A stretch of DNA of 5,563 nucleotides, from NCBI GenBank assembly GCA_030612905.1, contig JAUWNA010000154.1, positions 1 to 5,563 of the forward strand. The letters run 5' to 3'. Position numbers and translations under genes: made by a program. Source of the DNA: Promethearchaeota archaeon. GTDB lineage: Archaea > Asgardarchaeota > Lokiarchaeia > Sigyniarchaeales > SOKP01. Shown here piece by piece: positions 1 to 5,548 of this stretch (position 1 is its first letter; the number at the start of each line of letters is the position of its first letter). The notes under the pieces are model-generated. The model saw nothing but the letters and a program-made list of their open reading frames with translations, did no database searches and was not told the DNA's origin.

Positions 1-163
1 TATTTTTATCTGTATTCTTAGTAAAATTATAAATATTCGCTCCAAAACAAGTGGCTAGAAATTCAAGTTGAGCATCAGTATGACTTAGTAATATTTCATT
101 TATAAATGATCTAGTTACGACCTCTTCTAATGACTTAATATTTAACCTTGTATTTTTCCAACT
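1..163 (-). CDS. Partial open frame of unknown function, no normal start codon, runs off window
   Basis: A minus-strand frame is open from just after a TGA at 166-164 to the left edge, about 54 codons with no stop. The predicted peptide has a mixed, protein-like composition (for example SLEEVVTRSFINEILLSHTD followed by a Q-L-E-F-L-A-T-C-F-G-A-N stretch), unlike random AT-rich translation. Both other minus-strand frames and all three plus-strand frames carry stops here. No ATG, GTG or TTG exists in the frame. The best start seen is an ATT at 139-137, which overlaps the TAA stop of the membrane-protein gene by one base and lies six bases after an AAGG Shine-Dalgarno-like run (149-146). The other explanation is that a single-base indel near the end of the membrane-protein gene has split one longer gene. 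I do not recognise the family. It would be co-transcribed with the membrane-protein gene. Confidence 0.45.
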
Positions 164-617
164 TCACGAGCCAATATATACAATGAATAGTGGAGACCAA
201 AGTACATATTATAATGATTATAATACCGCCTACCATGCCCAATAGACCAAGTATTGACCCCAAGATTATTGAAAAAACAAATCCCATAAAAAATATAAAG
301 AGGTCGATTATTAATACGATTATTTGGTGAGCCAGCACGTGTTTATTGCCTAGTTTTGCTCGAGAAATCAACATACACCCTTCAATTAATAAAAAAATAA
401 AAAATAAAAAATAAGTATAAATTGGTAAGGTTCCCCAAGAATATGATATATGTGACCACCACCATAAAAATCCCAAGGCAATATATAGGATACCTGATGG
501 TAATGCATCCTTCGGTTTTATAAATGGCTTTAATGGTTCGCCTGTTTTAGATGAAATGGGTAATTCCAACTTTTTAGTATTATTTTTTTCCAGTTTTATT
601 CCTCCATCATAATACAC
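135..617 (-). CDS. Small multi-pass membrane protein of unknown function
   Basis: This 160-residue protein belongs to no family I can name. Residues 1-40 are polar and lysine-rich and probably cytoplasmic. Four hydrophobic segments follow, at about 41-57 (with a Trp triplet near 52-54), 63-84, 97-121 and 122-150. The last contains a run of isoleucines (132-137) after a glycine-rich turn (GLLGMVGG). The tail KLEKYKVKY is short and basic. It is most likely an integral membrane protein with both ends inside. The start given is a GTG at 617, and an in-frame TAG lies seven codons upstream of it. A strong GGAGGA sequence sits inside the frame at 605-600, six bases before a CTG at 593-591, so the true start may be that CTG (152 residues). 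An open frame overlaps its stop and may be the next gene of the operon or its own frameshifted continuation. Confidence 0.7.
   Translation of the reverse strand: MYYDGGIKLEKNNTKKLELPISSKTGEPLKPFIKPKDALPSGILYIALGFLWWWSHISYSWGTLPIYTYFLFFIFLLIEGCMLISRAKLGNKHVLAHQIIVLIIDLFIFFMGFVFSIILGSILGLLGMVGGIIIIIICTLVSTIHCIYWLVKLEKYKVKY
600..605 (-). promoter_or_regulatory. Strong Shine-Dalgarno-like GGAGGA inside the annotated start of the membrane protein
   Basis: GGAGGA reads on the minus strand from 605 to 600, 12 bases downstream of the GTG at 617 and six bases upstream of an in-frame CTG at 593-591. A perfect ribosome-binding sequence at ideal distance from a CTG is either chance or marks a non-canonical start. 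A seven-codon minigene (ATG at 619-617, stop TAA at 598-596) also ends just after it in another frame. Confidence 0.35.
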
Positions 618-699
618 ATTACTATAGCTTTTAACTATTTTCCTTTCTTTTTAGAAAAACATCACCTTTTTAGAGGTTATAAACTAATATTAAGAATAG
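618..699. promoter_or_regulatory. Divergent promoter region between membrane protein and DNA methyltransferase
   Basis: This 82-base AT-rich gap separates two head-to-head genes and must hold both promoters. A near-palindromic TATA-like box, GGTTATAAAC, lies at 675-684 and can be read in either direction. On the minus strand it would leave a leader of about 40 bases before the GTG. On the plus strand it is only about 18 bases from the methyltransferase ATG, closer than the usual archaeal spacing of about 25 from TATA centre to transcript start. No Shine-Dalgarno site precedes the ATG at 700. The box assignment is tentative. Confidence 0.3.
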
Positions 700-2628
700 A
701 TGGATTCAAAAAAGGATGTAAAACAACAAAGCGCCATTATTGGACAAATTTTTACACCTAGCTATATCGCTAAGTTTATGGTTTCAAATGTTCTCGAGCT
801 ACTTAAAACTTTAAACCATGAAGATAAATTTAGTGTTGAAATTAACGATTTAAAGGTTCTTGATCCTACAACAGGGGAAGGTGTTTTTTTAAAATATCTA
901 TTGGAATACAATCTCACAAACATAACTGCGTATGAGATTGATAATCGTTTAAAATCACAATTGGCTAAAAATTATCCTAACGTTCAATTTCGTTTTGAAA
1001 ATTTTTTAGGTTCAGATACTAACGAAAAATTCGATGTTATAATTGGGAACCCGCCCTACTTAGGTCAAAATTATAACGCAAAAGTCTTTCAGAACTTGAT
1101 AAAAAATTATCCCTTTTGTCGCGAATACTTCGTGGGTAATATGGATTTGTTTTATTTCTTTATCCACCTTGGAATAGCTAAGTTGAAACCGGGGGGAATT
1201 CTTACTTATATCACAACAAATTATTGGATTACTAAATCTCAGAAAACAGGTATTAAATTTTTGAAACCACACATATTAGACGAGTGTTTTTTAATTCAAT
1301 ATATTGATTTATCGAGACTAAGAATATTTAGAGATGCTCTTGGACAACATAACTGTATTTTTTCGCTTCAAAAGAAGACAGAAAACGATAAGCTAAAAAA
1401 AACAAATAGGAAAATAGAAGTAGTACAAATTTCAAGTTTTAAACCCCAAAATCAATTTGATGACAACTCTAATAAAATTATTTTTGACACGCTGAACCAT
1501 TCCTTGAAACACTCTTTAAATCACAATTTTATTACGCGATATCAATCTGCCTTAACTAACAGAGAGTTAAATAGTGAAGGCAGTTGGAATCTTTTGTATC
1601 CAATTGAAGTAAAAAATATCGTTGAAAAAATTAAGTCCTTTTGTGTAGTAAAAGATAAAACGACTTTCTTAAAAGATTATTTTATTATCAGAAATGGGCT
1701 TATATTAATTAAAGACGAGATTTTTATTTTAAAACATAATAAGAATCTTAAACTTAGGGATAACGATGCATTCGTCAAAATTAACGGTGAATTTGTTAAA
1801 TTAAACGAGGAAGAAAAAAAAAGATTGAAAAAAATTTATAAAAGTAGTTCCATTAAGTCTTTTGGCTATGAAATGAAAGGTTTTAGTCGTTATCTCATAT
1901 ATTTTAATAAAGAAGAATTTTCAAATCGAGATAAAACTAAAAGAAATGGGCTTTTTATAAAAAAATACCCCACACTAACGTCCTATTTACATCAATACAA
2001 AGAGGAATTGGAAAGGACCTTAAAAAACGCAAAAGAAAACGTAAAAGATTTATATTTTCCAAGAAGAGGGAGCTATATTACTCAGTCTGATACTGAAAAT
2101 AAAAGAAAATTAATTAATCTCGAACCTTTCTATGATAAGGAACCTAAAATGTTTTTTAGTTATATATCCAAATCAAATGTGTTTGGATATACTAAAGATT
2201 CGTATTATGCTACATCTGATACTTATTTCTTGTGGCTAAGGGAAGGGAAGAACGACATTGATCACTTATTTCTTCTTGCTTACCTTAATTCAAAAATTAT
2301 AAAATTTTTATTTAGGGCTAAAAATATAACGATAAAGAGAAGTAAGACTAAATTAGAAGAGGAAATACCAATACCTAATATTAAACTATTTCAGTCTAAA
2401 TATAAATTAGGAATAATTGATTTAATCCGATATTTCACTTCAAATATAATTCAAAATATTGCTTTCATAGAAAAAAACAAATTGGATATGTTAAAGGAAT
2501 TATCTCCCAATACATATTCTCAAATACGAAATGAAAAAAACCACCGAAGGATAATAGACATATTATTTTTTATACTATTTGATTTAGTTGAGGAGGATTT
2601 AGATCTTCTAATAGCGAAATACTACTAG
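700..2628 (+). CDS. Gamma-class N6-adenine DNA methyltransferase (TaqI/Eco57I type), probably solitary
   Basis: Expected to transfer a methyl group from S-adenosylmethionine to the N6 of adenine in a specific DNA site. Motifs appear in gamma-class order: motif X GQIFTP (15-20), motif I DPTTGEG (55-61, SAM binding), motif II acidic AYEID (77-81), catalytic motif IV NPPY (117-120), then LKPGGILTYITTNYW (162-176). Residues from about 320 to 560 resemble the TaqI-like target-recognition domain: an IRNGLILIKDEIFIL segment (330-344), YPTLTSYLHQYKEELE (423-438), YISKSNVFGYTKDSYYATSD (488-507) and LAYLNSKIIKFLF (526-538) followed by IPIP. The tail from about 565 is helical. At 642 residues it is longer than M.TaqI, but it begins directly at motif X and has no N-terminal nuclease, so it is not a standard type IIG fusion. 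No restriction gene is in view. Orphan epigenetic methylation or a defence role with a distant partner are both possible. The ATG at 700 places motif X normally. Confidence 0.9.
   Translation: MDSKKDVKQQSAIIGQIFTPSYIAKFMVSNVLELLKTLNHEDKFSVEINDLKVLDPTTGEGVFLKYLLEYNLTNITAYEIDNRLKSQLAKNYPNVQFRFENFLGSDTNEKFDVIIGNPPYLGQNYNAKVFQNLIKNYPFCREYFVGNMDLFYFFIHLGIAKLKPGGILTYITTNYWITKSQKTGIKFLKPHILDECFLIQYIDLSRLRIFRDALGQHNCIFSLQKKTENDKLKKTNRKIEVVQISSFKPQNQFDDNSNKIIFDTLNHSLKHSLNHNFITRYQSALTNRELNSEGSWNLLYPIEVKNIVEKIKSFCVVKDKTTFLKDYFIIRNGLILIKDEIFILKHNKNLKLRDNDAFVKINGEFVKLNEEEKKRLKKIYKSSSIKSFGYEMKGFSRYLIYFNKEEFSNRDKTKRNGLFIKKYPTLTSYLHQYKEELERTLKNAKENVKDLYFPRRGSYITQSDTENKRKLINLEPFYDKEPKMFFSYISKSNVFGYTKDSYYATSDTYFLWLREGKNDIDHLFLLAYLNSKIIKFLFRAKNITIKRSKTKLEEEIPIPNIKLFQSKYKLGIIDLIRYFTSNIIQNIAFIEKNKLDMLKELSPNTYSQIRNEKNHRRIIDILFFILFDLVEEDLDLLIAKYY
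1492..1527 (+). repeat. Three degenerate 12-base units encoding LNHS-LKHS-LNHN
   Basis: Inside the methyltransferase gene, residues 265-276 read as three consecutive four-residue units: LNHS, LKHS, LNHN. The DNA units (beginning ctgaac, ttgaaa and ttaaat) differ at synonymous positions, so the similarity is stronger at protein level. It lies in the linker between the catalytic and target-recognition domains. It may be a remnant of local duplication or simply a low-complexity linker. Confidence 0.4.
2163..2191. repeat. Perfect 10-bp inverted repeat with 9-base loop inside the methyltransferase gene
   Basis: The left arm TATATCCAAA (2163-2172) is the exact reverse complement of the right arm TTTGGATATA (2182-2191), with the loop TCAAATGTG between them. 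It falls in the part of the gene that encodes the target-recognition domain (SYISKSNVFGY). It could fold as an mRNA hairpin or bind a dimeric protein, but a codon-driven coincidence in AT-rich DNA is also possible. No T-run follows, so it does not look like a terminator. Confidence 0.35.
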
Positions 2629-2644
2629 ACGAGATAATAAAAAT

Positions 2645-3703
2645 CTAACCAAATGAGATACCTCCTGATTTTGTTAACAATCTCAGATCATCCCATAAAT
2701 AACTTGTGTCGATCATTGTGGGAGAATTACAGCTATAACATTTCTCGCTCTCTTTAATGAATTTAACAAATTGAGGAAGTTGTAACACTTCACTAACAGA
2801 TATTTGTCGCAAATTAGCTATAGGTTTATCGATCTGAAGACAATTTTCAATGTCTCCATTGTAATTTACAAACATGAAAACCTTTTTTGCGTGGCATTTG
2901 TATTGCTTTTTGCCACCAATAAAATGGTTTAGATACATTTCTGAATTTAACACTTTCGAACCGTTCTTCTTAGCGTTTAAAATTTTTTCAAATGCTTTAC
3001 TCATATCGTTATCATTAGCAGAAAGTATGCCTTTCTCATCTACATCACCGTGTGAATAATGACGGACAGTATTTATTATGTTAAAAGCTACTGGAATCCC
3101 AATTTTATCTGATAAAATTATCATTTCATCAACACGATTTATATTATATTTACTAATTGAAAAGCTAAATTGTAGCGAAATCAATGGATAGCTTTCTTTA
3201 ACAATAGTAACAGCATCCATTATTTTATCATACAATCCAGGCAACCCTCTAATCTGATCATGTTCTTCAGGTATAGGGGAGTCCAGAGACATAAGAATAA
3301 AATCTATATCATTTCCAAATTCTTTGATTTTATCTGGAAGGAACCAACCATTCGTAACTATTCCAACAATTGTAAACTTTAACTCTCTTTTAACAAATTT
3401 AATAATTTCAGTAATATCTTTTCTAATGAGAGGTTCTCCACCCCATAGAATAGTTACTAAAAATCCTGCTTCCTTTGCTTCCAAATATATGCGCTTGATT
3501 TCCTCTAGCGTTAGTTCGTCTTTTTTCGTGTTATCTTTCCAAAGACAAGTTTCACAATCGCAATTACATTTTAAAGTTGTAAGAAAGTGAAATATAAATG
3601 GCTTGCCATTTCTTTCCTTAGCAGTTTTCGCAGCTAGCGCTAATTCAGCAATTTGCTGTTTTTTCTTTCTTTTTATTTGTTTACTAAATAACTCACGTTC
3701 CAT
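2645..3703 (-). CDS. Radical SAM protein with C-terminal twitch/SPASM-like cysteines
   Basis: A radical SAM enzyme, expected to reductively cleave S-adenosylmethionine with a [4Fe-4S] cluster to start radical chemistry; the substrate cannot be told. The cluster motif CX3CX2C is C46, C50 and C53 in LKCNCDCETCLW, with an extra cysteine at 48. The SAM-binding GGEP is at 88-91, after strand VTILW, and SLDSP (139-143) follows further on. The C-terminal part has C270, C288 and a CYSC pair (C322, C325), with VNYNGDIENC between, as in short SPASM or twitch domains that hold one auxiliary cluster. Residues 1-32 form a basic, helical lead. The 352-residue length suits twitch-type members. Relatives modify peptides or act in cofactor synthesis, but no precursor peptide gene is seen beside it. 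It ends 16 bases from the convergent methyltransferase gene and is divergent from the MetE-like gene. No Shine-Dalgarno site precedes the ATG. Confidence 0.85.
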   Translation of the reverse strand: MERELFSKQIKRKKKQQIAELALAAKTAKERNGKPFIFHFLTTLKCNCDCETCLWKDNTKKDELTLEEIKRIYLEAKEAGFLVTILWGGEPLIRKDITEIIKFVKRELKFTIVGIVTNGWFLPDKIKEFGNDIDFILMSLDSPIPEEHDQIRGLPGLYDKIMDAVTIVKESYPLISLQFSFSISKYNINRVDEMIILSDKIGIPVAFNIINTVRHYSHGDVDEKGILSANDNDMSKAFEKILNAKKNGSKVLNSEMYLNHFIGGKKQYKCHAKKVFMFVNYNGDIENCLQIDKPIANLRQISVSEVLQLPQFVKFIKESEKCYSCNSPTMIDTSYLWDDLRLLTKSGGISFG

Positions 3704-3763
3704 AAATATATCTGTTATAACCGATTATTTATGATTAACGATATTAGTGTTTGTGTTTGATCA
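3704..3763. promoter_or_regulatory. Short divergent promoter region with TATA-like box, radical SAM / MetE-like genes
   Basis: Only 60 bases separate the two start codons. The AT-rich stretch at 3722-3732 (CGATTATTTAT) gives a TATA-like ATAAATAATCG on the minus strand, centred about 24 bases from the radical SAM ATG. That position fits a leaderless transcript in archaea. On the plus strand TTATTTATG is about 36 bases from the MetE-like ATG, allowing a leader of about ten bases. Neither gene has a Shine-Dalgarno site. A shared or back-to-back promoter could coordinate the two genes. This is read from position and composition only. Confidence 0.35.
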
Positions 3764-4834
3764 ATGGATGAATTTGAATTTCCCCAATTTGACGATGTAG
3801 GTAGCTTTCCTCTACCCGATAATATCGATAAAGAGTCGTTTAATAGATTTTATTGGATTGCTTATAAAGCAATTGTAAATAATAATGACATCTTTTTTAA
3901 TAAAGGAATTCAGATTTATTTTATTAATCCCATGGTTGACTGCTTTAAATATAAATTAAATGCTGGGGTTCAAATTATTAATTACCCGCAATTAATGAAC
4001 ATGCATACCCAATTTCTAAAACCTATTGAAGATTACGAAGTAAATCCGGGTTTAATTGATAATAACAAAGCTTGTATTCCCGAAATTTTGGTAATTGAAA
4101 AATTTGCTAAAAAATATTACGAGGATACGGGTAACCCTATTAAGATTAAAATTTGTGTCACTGGACCGATTGAGTTATATGTTAAACAACATAGTTTCAC
4201 AGTCTATAACGATTTAGCTTTAAACTTTGCTAAATCAGTTAATTATTTCCTAAAAAATTCAATTCTTAATAACAAGTATTTAAAAACTTCAGTAATAGCG
4301 ATTGATGAGCCTTCTTTTGGTTATACCGATCTCCTAAATATTAGCGACGACGAAATAATAAAAATCTTTGATAAATCTCTAGATGGAGTTAAAACAAAGG
4401 ATATTACCACCCAAATTCATATACACACTTTAAACAGAGCAGACATTCCTTTAAAAAGTAAAAACATCGATGTTTTAACCTGTGAATATGCTTCAAATAA
4501 ATCCAATAAGATTTCTAAAAAAAATTTAGATCAATTCGATAAATTTATTCGCGTTGGAATTTCTCGAACCAATATTGATAATATAATCGCGGAAACAATA
4601 GACTCTGGAAAAACATGGGAATATTTAAAAACCACCGAAGGCATGATGAGCCTTATTGACTCTAAAGAGAGAATTAAAAAGAATCTCCTTGACGCTTTAG
4701 AATTATATAAAGAACGATTAAGATTTATTGGCCCTGATTGTGGATTGGGTGGATGGCCATCTCAACAAATTGCATCTGAATTATTACACCGAACTGGTGA
4801 AGTAATAAAAGAAGTTAAACTCAACTTTAATTAA
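3764..4834 (+). CDS. MetE-like cobalamin-independent methionine synthase family protein, short archaeal form
   Basis: Resembles the catalytic C-terminal barrel of MetE, which moves a methyl group to homocysteine on a zinc site; several archaeal members use methyl donors other than methyl-folate. At 356 residues it is about half of bacterial MetE and lacks the N-terminal barrel copy, as is usual in archaea. Visible motifs are DDVGSFPLP (10-18), TGPIELY (133-139), DEPSFG (181-186), TQIHIHTL (216-223), VLTCEYAS (237-244), VGISRTNID (264-272) and IGPDCGLGGWPSQQ (322-335). Aligned by eye with E. coli MetE, zinc ligands His641, Glu665 and Cys726 correspond to H221, E241 and C326, but Cys643 corresponds to L223. 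The missing ligand makes ordinary methionine synthase activity uncertain; another thiol methyltransferase reaction is possible. The divergent radical SAM gene shares its promoter region. Confidence 0.8.
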   Translation: MDEFEFPQFDDVGSFPLPDNIDKESFNRFYWIAYKAIVNNNDIFFNKGIQIYFINPMVDCFKYKLNAGVQIINYPQLMNMHTQFLKPIEDYEVNPGLIDNNKACIPEILVIEKFAKKYYEDTGNPIKIKICVTGPIELYVKQHSFTVYNDLALNFAKSVNYFLKNSILNNKYLKTSVIAIDEPSFGYTDLLNISDDEIIKIFDKSLDGVKTKDITTQIHIHTLNRADIPLKSKNIDVLTCEYASNKSNKISKKNLDQFDKFIRVGISRTNIDNIIAETIDSGKTWEYLKTTEGMMSLIDSKERIKKNLLDALELYKERLRFIGPDCGLGGWPSQQIASELLHRTGEVIKEVKLNFN

Positions 4835-4842
4835 TGTCCTCG

Positions 4843-4853
4843 TACTTTTTCTT
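4843..4853 (+). terminator. Possible archaeal T-rich terminator after the MetE-like gene
   Basis: TACTTTTTCTT begins eight bases after the TAA stop at 4832-4834. Archaeal RNA polymerase often stops at T-rich tracts without a hairpin. In DNA this AT-rich, one five-base T-run is weak evidence. Confidence 0.3.
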
Positions 4854-4915
4854 AATCGCGTAATATTGAAATTCTTAAAAAAAGTAGAAAAAAATAGAAA
4901 TTAATATACTTCTAA

Positions 4916-4926
4916 TTAAAATATAA
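4916..4926 (+). promoter_or_regulatory. TATA-like box upstream of the MglA-like GTPase gene
   Basis: TTAAAATATAA lies about 33 bases before the ATG at 4955. With usual archaeal spacing, the transcript would start a few bases before the ATG, giving a leaderless or nearly leaderless mRNA. This agrees with the lack of a Shine-Dalgarno site (the bases before the ATG are TTTAAAAAAGTTTAAA). It suggests the GTPase is transcribed separately from the MetE-like gene. Confidence 0.35.
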
Positions 4927-4954
4927 GACAAAAACCAATTTAAAAAAGTTTAAA

Positions 4955-5548
4955 ATGATAATAGATCATTTAAGTCAAACTATTCAATTAAAAATTTGTT
5001 ATTTTGGTCCAGCACTTTCAGGGAAAACCACTACTATGAAATCGCTCTTTAACCATTTTGGAAAGAAAGATGAAGTCTTAAGTATTGAGAGTAGCGTAGG
5101 TAGAACGTTATTCTTTGATTACGGAACTATTACATTCAAAAACCAACAATGGCTTCTTAAAATACACCTTTACTCTACAACGGGACAAGATTTCTATATA
5201 GTTACCAGACCAATTACACTACAAGCCATCGATGGGATTATTTTTGTAGCGGACTCACAGCAAAAAGTTTATTACAGAAATTTAACGTCTTGGAACGAAA
5301 TATGTAATTATTTCGAAGACCATCTCATTAAAATGCCCAAAATCCTCGCGTTTAACAAACAAGATTTATCGGATACATTTGATACTTCTGAGTTTTTAGA
5401 AAATATTAATTATTTTAAATATAAGAACTTTAAAATCAATAAAACTATCGCAATACAAGGAGTAGGTGTTGTAGAGTCGTTTGAAGATCTAATTGGCCTA
5501 ATATTTAAAAAAATGTACAAATCGCAATTGATTTCTTTAGTGGAATAG
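4955..5548 (+). CDS. MglA-like small GTPase (Ras superfamily)
   Basis: A 197-residue single-domain GTPase close in pattern to bacterial MglA, the polarity switch; the cellular role here is unknown. The P-loop is GPALSGKTT (18-26). Switch I carries GRTLFFDY (49-56), and its R50 matches the intrinsic arginine finger R53 of Thermus MglA. The G3 region is HLYSTTGQDFY (71-81): the usual DxxG aspartate is S74, as MglA has Thr there, and Q78 matches the catalytic Gln82. The strand IIFVADSQ (95-102) is typical of MglA. G4 is NKQD (134-137), giving guanine specificity, and G5 is near AIQGVGV (166-172). There is no C-terminal cysteine for lipidation and no membrane segment, so the protein is probably cytosolic. 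All GTP-binding motifs are intact. No roadblock/MglB-like partner is in the window. Asgard genomes encode many such GTPases, which supports the proposed lineage. Confidence 0.9.
   Translation: MIIDHLSQTIQLKICYFGPALSGKTTTMKSLFNHFGKKDEVLSIESSVGRTLFFDYGTITFKNQQWLLKIHLYSTTGQDFYIVTRPITLQAIDGIIFVADSQQKVYYRNLTSWNEICNYFEDHLIKMPKILAFNKQDLSDTFDTSEFLENINYFKYKNFKINKTIAIQGVGVVESFEDLIGLIFKKMYKSQLISLVE

Larger units (their letters stand above)
4835..4954 (+). other. Spacer with possible T-rich terminator, inverted repeat and GTPase promoter
   Basis: This 120-base spacer, very AT-rich on its right side, has no credible gene. Directly after the MetE-like stop is a T-run (4846-4850) in TACTTTTT (4843-4850). 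That run is the reverse complement of AAAAAGTA at 4879-4886, giving eight-base arms with a 28-base loop. The T-run could end transcription in the archaeal manner. The right part holds the likely GTPase promoter. Confidence 0.4.

Noticed and set aside
1060..1272. Minus-strand open frame of 70 codons inside the methyltransferase gene
   Set aside because: It lies wholly opposite the catalytic domain around the NPPY motif, and its translation has no recognisable protein pattern; it is a shadow frame.
1811..1822. Run of nine A bases in the methyltransferase gene as a possible frameshift site
   Set aside because: The reading frame and the domain order continue intact through it, so there is no sign of slippage or a broken gene.
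2874..3059. Plus-strand open frame of 61 codons inside the radical SAM gene
   Set aside because: It is antisense to the conserved C-terminal cysteine region and has no start signal or family features.
3324..3590. Plus-strand open frame of 88 codons, serine-rich
   Set aside because: It lies opposite the CX3CX2C and GGEP region of the radical SAM gene; its composition is what the reverse complement of that gene would give.
700..3703. Possible defence system made of the methyltransferase plus the radical SAM protein
   Set aside because: The genes are convergent, the radical SAM protein has twitch/SPASM-like features and not those of a viperin-type enzyme, and no nuclease or other defence gene is present.
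3704..3763. Peptide precursor gene for the radical SAM protein
   Set aside because: The 60-base gap is too small and has no suitable short frame, and the other side is occupied within 16 bases by the methyltransferase gene.
2536..4641. Exact 15-base direct repeat AAAAACCACCGAAGG at 2536-2550 and 4627-4641
   Set aside because: The two copies are read in different frames in unrelated genes, and five of the bases are an A-run; there is no flanking structure, so chance is the likely cause.
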